Assembly (NCBI GenBank): GCA_031414415.1 | Contig: JANNVK010000190.1 | Span: 13,230 to 77,229, forward strand | DNA from: JANNVK01 sp031414415 | GTDB taxonomy: Bacteria > Acidobacteriota > Blastocatellia > Pyrinomonadales > Pyrinomonadaceae | Length of the DNA stretch: 64,000 nt | Reading direction: 5' to 3' | Shown: piece after piece, positions 1 through 8,970 of the stretch | How positions within the stretch are numbered: position 1 is the first letter of the stretch | Layout: each line of letters starts with the position of its first letter | Made by a program: the position numbers and the translations under genes | Notes under the pieces: generated by a model | Database searches by the model: none | Told to the model about the DNA's origin: nothing | Seen by the model: the letters and a program-made list of their open reading frames with translations, nothing else

Positions 1-243
1 CTTAAAATGCGTGTAATTGCCGAAGGAATCGAAACCAAAGAGCAACTTGATATTTTATCAAAACTTGAATGCGAATATGGTCAAGGTTATTTATTTGCAA
101 AACCGCTACCAAAATCTGAAATGGATGTAAGATTACTTGAAAAATATCGCTGGTTTCCGAAAAAGACAAGAACACCAAAAGTTCCAAATTTACCAATTAT
201 CGAAATTACAAACGCCAAAGAAGTCGAATTGAGTGTTTTTTAA
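1..243 (+). CDS. EAL-domain protein, C-terminal end only
   Basis: The frame is open from the first base and ends at TAA 241-243, so this is the last 80 codons of a gene starting outside the window. The visible AEGIET and QGYLFAKPL motifs are the closing motifs of EAL cyclic-di-GMP phosphodiesterase domains; the QG-Y segment borders the active-site barrel. About 35 residues of polar, basic tail follow. Catalytic EAL and metal-binding residues lie upstream and cannot be judged, so the domain may be active or degenerate. A hairpin terminator follows. It is the second cyclic-di-GMP-type gene in the window, after the HD-GYP protein at 22284. Confidence 0.85.
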   Translation, partial: LKMRVIAEGIETKEQLDILSKLECEYGQGYLFAKPLPKSEMDVRLLEKYRWFPKKTRTPKVPNLPIIEITNAKEVELSVF

Positions 244-276
244 GTTCAAAAAATTAATTACTGAAAGTTTTTAAAT

Positions 277-326
277 AGTTTATTGATTCTCAAATGTCAA
301 AAAATTGAGACTCGATAAACTTTTTT
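277..326 (+). terminator. Rho-independent terminator after the EAL gene
   Basis: AGTTTAT (277-283) pairs with ATAAACT (315-321), with an inner TCTCAA/TTGAGA stem, and the structure runs into TTTTTT at 321-326. It lies 33 bases after the EAL stop and about 50 bases before the next gene. Confidence 0.7.
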
Positions 327-378
327 GCATGAAATCACGTAGAATAATATTAGAAATTTATTAAACTTGTGAGGAATT

Positions 379-2487
379 ATGAAAACGAAAGTTTTTGGTT
401 TATTTTTGCTATTTATGTTTTCGTGTGTAACTATTTTCGGACAAAAATTTGATTATCCGAAGACAAATAAAGTTGATCAAACTGACGAATATCACGGCGT
501 AAAGGTTGCCGATCCATTTCGTTGGCTTGAAAATCCAGATTCGCCCGAATCACGCACCTGGATTAATGCTCAAAATAAACTCACCAATGATTATTTATCA
601 CAAATTCCTGAGAGAAAAATGATCAAAGAGCGTCTGACAAAACTCTGGAATTACGAGAAATATTCAGCTCCTTTTAAACACGGCAAAAACTATTTTTATT
701 ATAAAAATGACGGCTTACAGAATCAATCAATTTTGTATATCGCCAAATCGACTACTGATGCTGGCAAAGTTTTTATTGATCCAAATAAACTTTCAACCGA
801 TGGAACAGTGGCACTTGGTGGAACAGCTTTTACATCTGATGGCAAACTTGTCGCGATTGGAACATCAACTGCCGGTTCTGATCAAACTGAATGGAAAGTG
901 ATGGAAGTTGAAACCGGAAAATACTTGGACGATAAACTCGAAAAACGTCGTCAGGGTATTTCATCGTGGACAAAAGATGGAAAAGGGTTTTTCTATTCAG
1001 CCTTTCCTAAACCAAACAAAGATACAGCTTTACGCGATCAAAATTATTTTCAAAAATTTTATTACCACAAACTTGGAACGCCAAACGAACAAGATGTTTT
1101 AATTTATGAACGCCCTGATGACAAAGAATATTTTGTCGGTGGCGGCGTAACGGATGATGGTAGATATTTGATTTTGAGTGTTGGTCAAGGAACGCGTCCG
1201 CAAAATATGGTTTATTACAAAGATTTGGAAGCAAAAGATGGAAAAATTATGCCAATCTTTGATACTCTCGAATCAGATTATTCATTCATTGAAAATATCG
1301 GCACAACATTTTATTTTTCGACCGATAAAGATGCTCCGCTCAAGCGTGTGATTGCGGTTGACATCTCAAATGACAACAGAGTTTCCGAAATTATTCCGCA
1401 ATCGACTGAAACTTTGGGCGGGGTTGGTATGCTCAATAATCAGTTTGTCGCTAATTATTTGAAAGACGCATACACGCAAATTCGGATTTATGATTTGAAA
1501 GGTAAGTTTTTGCGAAATGTTGAATTGCCCGGGATTGGTTCAGCTGGCGGCTTTGGCGGAAAACGCACAGATACCGAAACTTTCTACTCATATTCGAGTT
1601 TTAACGCTCCTCCAACAATTTTTAGATACGATATGAAATCAGGTAAATCCACGATTTTTCGTGAATCAAAAGTTGATTTCAAACGCGACGATTATGAAGT
1701 AAAACAAGTTTTCTATAATTCGAAAGACGGCACGAAAGTTCCGATGTTTATTGTTCACAAAAAAGGACTTAAACTCGACGGCACAAATCCAACACTGCTT
1801 TACGGTTATGGTGGTTTCAACGTCAATATGACTCCAAGTTTTTCCGTTTCACGCCTCGTTTGGATGGAAATGGGCGGAATTTTTGCGATGCCAAATCTTC
1901 GCGGCGGAGCTGAATATGGCGAAAAATGGTGGAAAGGCGGAAGCCGTTTGAATAAGCAAAACGTTTTCGACGATTTCGCTTGGGCTGCTAAATATTTAAT
2001 TTCTGAGAAATATACGCAACCAAGTAAACTCGCAATTTCCGGCGGTTCAAATGGCGGTTTATTAGTTGGAGCAACTTTAAATCAACATCCCGAGTTATTC
2101 GGTGCGGCACTTCCGGCAGTTGGCGTAATGGATATGCTTCGTTTTGAAGGATTTACGATTGGCTGGGCGTGGACTTCTGATTATGGTTCGGTCAAAGATA
2201 AAGTTGATTTTGATGCCCTTTACAAATATTCGCCACTTCACAACATCAAAAAAGGCGGAAAATATCCGGCTGTGATGGTGACAACTTCCGATCACGATGA
2301 TCGTGTTGTGCCTGCTCATTCGTTCAAATACACCGCAACTTTGCAAGAATCGCAAGCTGGAGAAAATCCGATTTTAATTCGTATTGAAGTCAACGCAGGT
2401 CATGGTGCAGGAAAACCAACCGCTAAAGTAATCGAAGAACAAGCTGATGTTTATGGCTTTTTGATGAAAAGTTTGGGAATGAAATAG
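379..2487 (+). CDS. Secreted prolyl oligopeptidase (S9A)
   Basis: A 702-aa serine peptidase that should cleave short peptides after proline, probably in the periplasm. Residues 1-21 form a signal peptide ending FG-Q. The middle holds the seven-bladed propeller that screens substrates. The C-terminal alpha/beta-hydrolase domain carries the full triad: Ser557 in GGSNGG, Asp641 in HDDRVV and His675 in AGHGAG. Length matches the S9A family (about 690-730). A GAGG ribosome binding site lies just before ATG 379. It is monocistronic between two terminators and converges on the PBP gene. Prolyl endopeptidase fits better than the related oligopeptidase B because of the DHDDRVVP motif, but this was judged by eye. 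Confidence 0.93.
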   Translation: MKTKVFGLFLLFMFSCVTIFGQKFDYPKTNKVDQTDEYHGVKVADPFRWLENPDSPESRTWINAQNKLTNDYLSQIPERKMIKERLTKLWNYEKYSAPFKHGKNYFYYKNDGLQNQSILYIAKSTTDAGKVFIDPNKLSTDGTVALGGTAFTSDGKLVAIGTSTAGSDQTEWKVMEVETGKYLDDKLEKRRQGISSWTKDGKGFFYSAFPKPNKDTALRDQNYFQKFYYHKLGTPNEQDVLIYERPDDKEYFVGGGVTDDGRYLILSVGQGTRPQNMVYYKDLEAKDGKIMPIFDTLESDYSFIENIGTTFYFSTDKDAPLKRVIAVDISNDNRVSEIIPQSTETLGGVGMLNNQFVANYLKDAYTQIRIYDLKGKFLRNVELPGIGSAGGFGGKRTDTETFYSYSSFNAPPTIFRYDMKSGKSTIFRESKVDFKRDDYEVKQVFYNSKDGTKVPMFIVHKKGLKLDGTNPTLLYGYGGFNVNMTPSFSVSRLVWMEMGGIFAMPNLRGGAEYGEKWWKGGSRLNKQNVFDDFAWAAKYLISEKYTQPSKLAISGGSNGGLLVGATLNQHPELFGAALPAVGVMDMLRFEGFTIGWAWTSDYGSVKDKVDFDALYKYSPLHNIKKGGKYPAVMVTTSDHDDRVVPAHSFKYTATLQESQAGENPILIRIEVNAGHGAGKPTAKVIEEQADVYGFLMKSLGMK

Positions 2488-2510
2488 TTTTCAAACAATT
2501 GAGTTTATAT

Positions 2511-2539
2511 TAGACACAGAAAATTATTTTTTGTGTCTA
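2511..2539 (+). terminator. Terminator between convergent genes
   Basis: TAGACACA (2511-2518) pairs with TGTGTCTA (2532-2539), and the stem extends inward through AAAA/TTTT to about 13 bp with one G-U pair. TTTTAATTT follows on the plus strand. The right arm contains the stop codon of the opposing PBP gene, so one hairpin may end both transcripts. Confidence 0.75.
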
Positions 2540-5368
2540 TTTTAATTTCGGTTTTGTATGAAACTGACAAAAATCTTCAGGTTCGCTTCCGTTTGTAAAC
2601 TTTTGCGGACGACTGCTTGGGCAAAATGACGTTGCTCTTTTGTTTGAAATCGGACAAATCATCATCGTCACATTTTTTTCAACTTCCGGTTTTGGAGCTG
2701 TGTTTGTCTCGCTCGATTTATCTATCGGCGGCGTGGTTTCAGGGCTTGGTTGTGGCAATTCATCACGCCAACTTTCATCATCAAACGGCGTTGGCGTTGG
2801 TTCAATAGTCAATGCTTTATTTGGCACAGTGCCAGAAATAAACAATTCAATTCGCCTAAATTCGTTTGGAACATCAGTAACATACAGGTTTTCGACAATC
2901 GGCACCGGCGGAATTTCAGGATTAACGGCGGAATTTGAATTCGTGTTCGAATTTGTATTCTGAGCCGTAACATCTCTTTGGGTTTGAACTAAATCAGCTT
3001 CTCCAAAAGTTAATTCGCGGATTAATTTTCCATTTCGAATATCAATTTCGCCTTTTCGGATTCCATCAGGCAATTGCCAGTCGCCGTTCCATTCTGGATG
3101 AAGTGCGAGTGCGTCTTGCATAAAATCTGCCCAAATCGGCAAAGCAGAATCGCCGCCTTTCATTCCTAAATCTGAACCATCATCGAAACCGACATAAACA
3201 ACACAAACTAAATTTGGCGTAAACCCAGCGAACCAACCATCACGCGAAGTCCCGGTTTTGCCAGCAAATCCACGTCCTTTGGTGTTTGAAATTCCCCAAG
3301 CCTTTGCGTCTGCGGCAGTTCCACGATTGATTACGTCCTTCAACATATCGTTTATAATGTATGCAACATCTGAACGCATTACACTTTTTTTCTCAGTTAC
3401 GGGCGAAGCTACGGTTTTTCCATCGCCATTCGTAACGCGATTTATGCCAATCGGCGAACTTTTTTCACCCAAATTTGCAAACGTCGTGTAAGCAGTCGCC
3501 ATCTGCAAAGGCGTAACTTCAGAAGTGCCGAGTGCCATCGACGGATAAGCCTTGGCGACTTTTGGCAAGCCCGCTTTTGCAGCAAAATTCATCACTTTCC
3601 CGATGTTCAATTCCATTGCAAGATCAACCGTAATAACGTTTTTGCTCTTCACTAGTGCATCACGAAGCGTGACATCTTTGTTCGAGAAAAAGTCACCATA
3701 ATTGTTTGGTTTATAAGAATCTTGATTAAAAGTGAAGGTTTTTGCCTCGTCTTTAAAGATTGAAGCCGCAGTCAAAACTCGCCCACTTGGTTCATAAACT
3801 GTATTAATTGCCGCCGCAAAAACAAAAGGTTTGAAAACCGAACCAGGTTGGCGTTGAGCATCAGTCGCACGATTAAATTGATTTTGTTGGAAATCTTTCC
3901 CGCCAATCATCGCAACAATTTCTCCGGTTTTTGGTCGAATTGCGACCAAAGCTGCGTTCAAATTATCTTTCTTTTTTGGAAACAATCTTTCAATTTTTTC
4001 GAGTCTTTTGCGAACTGCGTTATAGGCAAGTTTTTGTAAATCGACATCAATTGTGGTGTAAACCCGCAAATGTTGAAGTGCTTCAGGATCAGAAACAATC
4101 TTTGGCAATTCTTGCTCGGCATATTGTGAAAAATAGGGCAAACCGAGCATTTCCGAATTTTGGACGATTTGGGCGAGTTTGATCTCAGAACTTCGGGCTT
4201 CCTGTTTTTGCGTAGAAGTAATATTTTCAGTTTCAAACATCGAATCGAGAACCTGATTTCTTCTTTCCGTCACTTTTTCGAGATTTTTATATGGATTGTA
4301 GCGATTTGGACTACGAATAATTCCAGCGATAAATGCTGATTCTGCAAGACTTAACTGAGAAACATCTTTTCCAAAATAAGCGTTTGAGGCTTGTCCAACG
4401 CCATAGATTCCAACTCCAGCTTGTTGTCCTAAATAAATTTGATTTACATAAAGCGTAAAAATTTCTTCTTTGTTGAGTCGCGTTTCCAAAATCAACGACA
4501 TATAGGCTTCTTTAATTTTTCTCTCAATACTGTAATCAGAACTCAGCAACAAATTTTTAACTAATTGTTGCGTAATTGACGAACCACCTTGTCGTGCAAG
4601 CGGCGAACCATCGTTATCAGAATCAACTCTTCGCCATAAAGCACGGGCAATTCCGCGTAAATTAACACCGTAATGTGTAAAAAAATCGCGATCTTCGGTA
4701 ACAATAATTGCTTTTTGCAGACTTTCAGGCACATCTTGAAAAGTCACAGTTTTGCGTCTGCCATCACCTTCGGCAACAATCGAACTCAAAAGTCTCGGCT
4801 CAAGCTGAGTTTGCGTAACTGCTTGATTCGCCGCCGAATCAGTAATCGAAGCGACTGATTTTCCGTCTTTCGCAAATTTTACTTTTAAAGGTTGAAATAT
4901 TCGTTTTCCGTCAATCGACGCAGCATCGCCAGGTTCAATCTCGACCGTTTTATCTTCGTGCAAATAACGACTACGACTTTTGCTTGCTTGCTGATTTTTT
5001 TCAATGTAACCCGCACTTTTTAAATAGTTTACAAGTTCTTCAGGCAAAATAACTTCGCCTTGTTTGAGATTTTTTGGTGATGCATAAACTCCGGCTGTTC
5101 GCGTAAAAACTTCGCCTTTGAGAAGCAAATCAACTCGTTCAGAAAATTGGAACCAAAAATATGCTAGAGTAAAAATAATTCCGGCAGCGATAAAAAAATA
5201 TGAAATTAAAGCTAATGGATGAAAAATAATTCTAAAAATACGACGAAAAAATCCTGGGCGTTGCTCTTGAAAAGAATTGACCCGCGATTTTCCTTTAAAA
5301 GTCGCTCTTGATTTATTAGTTTGAACTTTATTTCTAATTTGAATTTTGTTTTTTTGATCCATTTTCAA
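2537..5368 (-). CDS. Bifunctional penicillin-binding protein, PBP1B type
   Basis: A 943-aa class A PBP that polymerises lipid II and cross-links peptidoglycan on the periplasmic face. Order: basic cytosolic tail, one TM segment (about 51-75), a UB2H-like region containing the VYASP motif typical of PBP1B, then the GT51 transglycosylase with Glu225 in EDRDFF, GGSSITQQ (261-268), RKIKEAY and the YVNQIYLG motif. The transpeptidase follows with SVFK (Ser510/Lys513), SKN (575-577) and KTGTS (704-708). The last 130 residues are Thr/Pro/Asn-rich and end in a small Cys-containing segment (MICPIS, CPSS, CQFH), an extension of unknown role. All catalytic motifs are intact. It is divergent from the K+ channel gene across a 99-base spacer. 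Confidence 0.95.
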   Translation of the reverse strand: MKMDQKNKIQIRNKVQTNKSRATFKGKSRVNSFQEQRPGFFRRIFRIIFHPLALISYFFIAAGIIFTLAYFWFQFSERVDLLLKGEVFTRTAGVYASPKNLKQGEVILPEELVNYLKSAGYIEKNQQASKSRSRYLHEDKTVEIEPGDAASIDGKRIFQPLKVKFAKDGKSVASITDSAANQAVTQTQLEPRLLSSIVAEGDGRRKTVTFQDVPESLQKAIIVTEDRDFFTHYGVNLRGIARALWRRVDSDNDGSPLARQGGSSITQQLVKNLLLSSDYSIERKIKEAYMSLILETRLNKEEIFTLYVNQIYLGQQAGVGIYGVGQASNAYFGKDVSQLSLAESAFIAGIIRSPNRYNPYKNLEKVTERRNQVLDSMFETENITSTQKQEARSSEIKLAQIVQNSEMLGLPYFSQYAEQELPKIVSDPEALQHLRVYTTIDVDLQKLAYNAVRKRLEKIERLFPKKKDNLNAALVAIRPKTGEIVAMIGGKDFQQNQFNRATDAQRQPGSVFKPFVFAAAINTVYEPSGRVLTAASIFKDEAKTFTFNQDSYKPNNYGDFFSNKDVTLRDALVKSKNVITVDLAMELNIGKVMNFAAKAGLPKVAKAYPSMALGTSEVTPLQMATAYTTFANLGEKSSPIGINRVTNGDGKTVASPVTEKKSVMRSDVAYIINDMLKDVINRGTAADAKAWGISNTKGRGFAGKTGTSRDGWFAGFTPNLVCVVYVGFDDGSDLGMKGGDSALPIWADFMQDALALHPEWNGDWQLPDGIRKGEIDIRNGKLIRELTFGEADLVQTQRDVTAQNTNSNTNSNSAVNPEIPPVPIVENLYVTDVPNEFRRIELFISGTVPNKALTIEPTPTPFDDESWRDELPQPSPETTPPIDKSSETNTAPKPEVEKNVTMMICPISNKRATSFCPSSRPQKFTNGSEPEDFCQFHTKPKLK

Positions 5369-5467
5369 TTTGGATTTCGAATTTGTTGGAGAGATGTTTT
5401 TAGCCTAAAATACCTAGTAAAATTTTATAGTTTTTATTGATGTAATGTCTAGTATTATTTAACTTAA

Positions 5468-6484
5468 ATGAGTCTTCTTTCAACACTTTCTGGCGAAACC
5501 AAGCGGCATTTGCTCTACGCGATAAGTATTATTTTTCTCGCAATCGCGGTTGGTGCGACAGGATTTATGTTGCTTGAAGATTTAAGTTTGCTTGATGCAG
5601 TTTATTTTGCTACCGAAACCGTTACAACCGTTGGTTATGGCGACCTTTCACCTAAAACTCCAGCCGGAAGACTTTTCACAATTTTCTTTATGCTGGCTGG
5701 TGTTGGCTCAGTTTTATATGCACTAACCGCTGTTGCTCAAGCTATTGTTCAAGCAGAAATAATGACAATTCTAGGCAAGCGTCGAAAAATAAAAGAAATG
5801 CAAAAATTAAACAATCATTTTATCGTTTGCGGTGCTGGCAGAGTTGGCAAAAGAATTATCAGAACTCTCCAAAAAGACAAAATTCCATTTGTGTTGATAG
5901 AAAGAGACGAGAAAAAAGTTGATGAATTTCTCGAGCAAGGCGAACTTGTTGTTATCGGCGATGCAACGAGCGAAGAAAATCTAAAAAAAGCCGGAGTTGA
6001 ACGGGCTAAAGGCTTGGTCACGTGTTTGGCAGACGATGCCGCAAACGTTTATGTTGTTTTAACGGCACGCGGAATGAATTCGCATTTGCATATTGTCGCG
6101 AGAGCTGTTGAGGAAGAAGCTGAACCAAAATTGATTCGTGCCGGAGCAAGTCGCGTTGTTTCGCCAATTATAATCGGCAGTCATTCAATGTCTCGAGCGT
6201 TGCTAAAGCCTGCAATTGCAGACTTTATGGATTCAATTGTGGCTGAAACACTCGACCTCGTTTTCGAAGAAGTAGCGATAGAATCTACTTCTCAATATGT
6301 TGCGAAAAAACTCGTCGAAACAAATATTCGCTCAGATTTAAACGTTGTAATTGTAGCAATTAGACGAAAAGCAGGTGAAATGATTTTTCAACCAGCAGGC
6401 GACGCAACCATCGAAGAAGGCGATTTGCTGATTACTATTGGCAAAGCTGAATCGATTAAAAAACTAATTGAGGCAAGTAAATGA
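5468..6484 (+). CDS. Two-TM potassium channel with RCK (TrkA-N/TrkA-C) domains
   Basis: A 338-aa MthK-like ligand-gated K+ channel. Two TM helices (about 15-35 and 68-93) flank a pore loop with filter TTVGYGD at 53-59. A Rossmann RCK domain follows from about 115 (VCGAGRVGK), then a TrkA-C module ending near 335. The selectivity filter and the glycine-rich nucleotide loop are intact, so it should conduct K+ under control of a nucleotide or ion bound to the RCK ring. No clear ribosome binding site precedes ATG 5468. The stop overlaps the next start as ATGA, implying coupled translation with the SDR gene. That pairing is unusual and does not indicate a shared pathway. Confidence 0.92.
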   Translation: MSLLSTLSGETKRHLLYAISIIFLAIAVGATGFMLLEDLSLLDAVYFATETVTTVGYGDLSPKTPAGRLFTIFFMLAGVGSVLYALTAVAQAIVQAEIMTILGKRRKIKEMQKLNNHFIVCGAGRVGKRIIRTLQKDKIPFVLIERDEKKVDEFLEQGELVVIGDATSEENLKKAGVERAKGLVTCLADDAANVYVVLTARGMNSHLHIVARAVEEEAEPKLIRAGASRVVSPIIIGSHSMSRALLKPAIADFMDSIVAETLDLVFEEVAIESTSQYVAKKLVETNIRSDLNVVIVAIRRKAGEMIFQPAGDATIEEGDLLITIGKAESIKKLIEASK

Positions 6485-7323
6485 AAGTTTTAGTTACAGG
6501 CGGAAGCGGTTTTTTAGGAACACACATTCGTAAATTTTTTGATGCTGATGACTTTTCGCGGCGGGCAAATTTGGACATTTTGAATCTCCAAGATGCTTCA
6601 ACTGCCGAAAATTATGACGTTGTAATTCATCTCGCCGGCTTGCTTGATAAATCGCCCGATTCTATCGAAGAAGTTTTGCTGACAAATGTTGAAGGAACTG
6701 TTAATTTGCTTCGTTCAATGAAAGAAAATTCGGTGTTTATTTACGCTTCAACAAAAGACGTTTATGGCAGATTTGCTGATAATTATCAACAAGTTCCTGA
6801 AAATTGCCCGACAATTTACAGTGGACAATCTGCACTTGAATGGTCAAAACTTATTGCCGAACATTATGTAGATTTTTACGCAAATCAGAATAATTTTCGC
6901 TCGTGTATTTTTCGACTTTCAACAATTTACGCACCAAATTCTATCGGTAACACAACAAATTTTGTCGGAAATTATTCAGATTTAATCAACATTGGTGAAC
7001 CGATTCGTTTACCTTTAAATGGAACGCCAAAACGCGATTTGCTTCACGTTGACGATTTTTCGCGTGCGTGCAAAGCGTTTATTGATTCAGTAATTCAACA
7101 CGGTCTTTATAATCTTGGCGGCGGAATTTCAAACACTCTGACTTTATTTGATTTGGTCAAAAAAATGGAAGAAATTTCGGGTTATCAAGCGTCGATTGAT
7201 CTTGAAAATCCTTTACCGCAGCCTGTTCCGCTCAATTATGTAACCGATTTAAGTTTGGTTATGCAAGAGTTAGATTGGAAACCTGAAATGAGTTTAGATG
7301 AAGGGTTAAAAACATTATTTTAG
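6481..7323 (+). CDS. Extended SDR (NAD-dependent epimerase/dehydratase family), catalytic Tyr not conserved
   Basis: A 280-aa extended short-chain dehydrogenase fold. The nucleotide-binding GGSGFLG lies at 8-14, and the Ser-containing strand ends in YASTKDVYG (near 100). In nucleotide-sugar epimerases the catalytic motif is YxxxK; here the equivalent stretch is SALEWSK, with Lys123 kept but Leu119 where Tyr is expected. The C-terminal half holds the usual substrate-binding motifs (RDLLHVDD, NLGGG). It overlaps the K+ channel gene by four bases and precedes LPS-heptose genes, so a role on a nucleotide sugar is plausible. The changed active site could mean a different reaction or a binding protein. 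Confidence 0.85.
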   Translation: MKVLVTGGSGFLGTHIRKFFDADDFSRRANLDILNLQDASTAENYDVVIHLAGLLDKSPDSIEEVLLTNVEGTVNLLRSMKENSVFIYASTKDVYGRFADNYQQVPENCPTIYSGQSALEWSKLIAEHYVDFYANQNNFRSCIFRLSTIYAPNSIGNTTNFVGNYSDLINIGEPIRLPLNGTPKRDLLHVDDFSRACKAFIDSVIQHGLYNLGGGISNTLTLFDLVKKMEEISGYQASIDLENPLPQPVPLNYVTDLSLVMQELDWKPEMSLDEGLKTLF

Positions 7324-7400
7324 TAGCAGTTAGCACGAAGCAGTTGGCAGTTTAAGAACTTTCCAAGACTGCAAACTGCTAAGTGCTACTGCCAACTGAA
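7324..7400. repeat. Intergenic inverted-repeat tract
   Basis: The 77 bases between the SDR and glycosyltransferase genes consist mainly of related words (GTAGCAGTTAGCAC, GCAGTTGGCAGTTT, AAACTGCTAAGTGCTACTGCCAACTG) arranged head to head around AAGAACTTTCCAAGACT. The right half read in reverse complement resembles the left half. It looks like a small dispersed palindromic element rather than a gene, and can fold as one imperfect hairpin. Confidence 0.55.
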
Positions 7401-8417
7401 ATGAAAATAATCGTTCGAGGCACAAATTGGATTGGTGATGCCGTGATGCAGATTCCGGCGTTGCGAGAAATTCGGTGTCTTTTTCCGGACGCACATATTT
7501 CGCTTTACACCCGAAGTTGGACACAAGCAATTTTTCAAGATGCTGATTTTATAGACAATATTTTAACTTTTGAGACTAATGATTCTATTTTTAAACAAGC
7601 TAAAATATGGAGAAATGAAAAATTTGACTTAGCAATTTTGTTCACAAACTCATTTCAGAGTGCTTTTTTGGCAAAACTTGGCGGTGCAAAAAAAAGTTTT
7701 GGATATAAAAACGAATTTCGTTCTTTTTTACTTTCAAAAGCCATAAATAAACCTTCTTGGAAAAATTCTCGTCATGAAGTTTTTTATTATTTAAACTTAG
7801 TTGCGGAAGTTGAAAAACATTATTTGGGCACTTCTACAATTATAAATGAAGTCTCAAAAATCGAGCTTCCAATTTCTGAACAGCGACAACTCGAAGCACG
7901 AAAACTTTTAGAAAATTACGGTGTTGATTTCTCAAAAAAAATAATTGCACTTGGAGTTGGTTCAACAAATTCACGGGCAAAGCGTTGGGAAAGTGAGAGT
8001 TATGCAAAACTTAACGATTTGCTCCAGCAAGAATTAAACGCCAATGTTTTGCTTATCGGCACAAAAGACGAACTAGATGTTTCAAACGATGTTGCTGAAA
8101 AATCGCATCTCAAACCTCTTATTTTAACCGGAAAAACTTCGCTTTCTGAAGCAATTGCGATTCTTAAACAAGTTGATTTACTCGTTTCAAACGATATGGG
8201 TTTGGCACATATTGCACCGGCAATTGGCACAAAAACGTTGACTATTTTTGGACCGACACGCTCTGAGACAACACAGCCGATTGGTTCAGAAATCATCCGC
8301 AAAGATGTCGAATGTTCGCCCTGTATGTTGCGAGATTGTCCGATAGATCATCGTTGTATGACAAAAATTTCGCCTCTCGAGGTTTTTGAAAAAGTTAAAA
8401 AAATGTTAATTATTTAA
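7401..8417 (+). CDS. waaF: Glycosyltransferase family 9 (ADP-heptose:LPS heptosyltransferase type)
   Basis: A 338-aa GT-B enzyme expected to transfer a heptose from ADP-heptose to lipid A-core on the inner membrane. The N-terminal GTNWIGDAVM is the classic heptosyltransferase acceptor-side motif, and the C-terminal half has NDMGLAHIAPAIG and FGPTRS, which bind the sugar nucleotide. ATG 7401 is preferred over GTG 7383 because the extra six codons would come from the repeat tract and the family starts at MKIIVRG. Four Cys near the C-terminus (CSPCMLRDC, C in DHRC) are common in this family. The next gene makes the heptose donor precursor, which supports the assignment. The choice of waaF over waaC is by motif only. 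Confidence 0.85.
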   Translation: MKIIVRGTNWIGDAVMQIPALREIRCLFPDAHISLYTRSWTQAIFQDADFIDNILTFETNDSIFKQAKIWRNEKFDLAILFTNSFQSAFLAKLGGAKKSFGYKNEFRSFLLSKAINKPSWKNSRHEVFYYLNLVAEVEKHYLGTSTIINEVSKIELPISEQRQLEARKLLENYGVDFSKKIIALGVGSTNSRAKRWESESYAKLNDLLQQELNANVLLIGTKDELDVSNDVAEKSHLKPLILTGKTSLSEAIAILKQVDLLVSNDMGLAHIAPAIGTKTLTIFGPTRSETTQPIGSEIIRKDVECSPCMLRDCPIDHRCMTKISPLEVFEKVKKMLII

Positions 8418-8422
8418 GTAGA

Positions 8423-8959
8423 ATGAAGCAAAAAGCAGTATTTTTAGATCGCGATGGAACGCTTATTGAAGAAGTTAATTTTCTTAATAAGGTTGAAGAT
8501 TTGTGTTTTTTTACCTACACAAACGAGGCAGTTAAACTATTAAAAACAAACGGTTTTTTGGTGATTGTATTGACAAATCAGAGCGGAATTGGACGTGGAA
8601 TTTTTGCGGAATCTGCGGTTCACAACATCCACAACGCGATTCAAAATCATTTAACAGAAAAGATAGATTCTTTTTATTTTTGCCCGCATTTGCCGAACGA
8701 AGGTTGCAATTGTCGCAAGCCAAATCTTGGAATGATTGAGCTTGCGTGCAAAGATTTTGAAATCGATTTAGAAAATAGTTGGATGATTGGCGATAAAATT
8801 TTAGATGTTGAACTAGGGTTTAATGCAAATATTAAAACCGCGTTGGTTAAAACTGGTTACGGCGAAAAAGACCAAACTAAACTATCTCGAAAACCTAATT
8901 TGATCGAAAAAAGTTTAATTGATGTTGTTAAGTTGATTGTGAGCAATGGACAGATTTGA
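8423..8959 (+). CDS. gmhB: D-glycero-D-manno-heptose 1,7-bisphosphate 7-phosphatase
   Basis: A 178-aa HAD-IIIA phosphatase that removes the 7-phosphate in ADP-heptose synthesis. Nucleophile Asp9 and acid/base Asp11 sit in FLDRDGT; TNQSGIGRG (51-59) is motif II; the Zn-binding loop is Cys87, His89, Cys95 and Cys97; motif III has GDK with Asp124. All hallmarks of GmhB are present, and the Zn loop distinguishes it from histidinol phosphatase relatives poorly, so context matters. It lies five bases after the family 9 glycosyltransferase, forming a heptose cassette. No other heptose genes (gmhA, hldE) are in the window. Confidence 0.9.
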   Translation: MKQKAVFLDRDGTLIEEVNFLNKVEDLCFFTYTNEAVKLLKTNGFLVIVLTNQSGIGRGIFAESAVHNIHNAIQNHLTEKIDSFYFCPHLPNEGCNCRKPNLGMIELACKDFEIDLENSWMIGDKILDVELGFNANIKTALVKTGYGEKDQTKLSRKPNLIEKSLIDVVKLIVSNGQI

Positions 8960-8970
8960 AAAATTTGACA

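Noticed and set aside
2640..2963. 107-codon plus-strand frame opposite the PBP gene C-terminus
   Set aside because: Low-complexity Asn/Thr coding on the other strand produces the frame; no start signals.
7383..7400. Longer glycosyltransferase start at GTG 7383
   Set aside because: The six extra codons come from the repeat tract; the family begins at MKIIVRG (ATG 7401).
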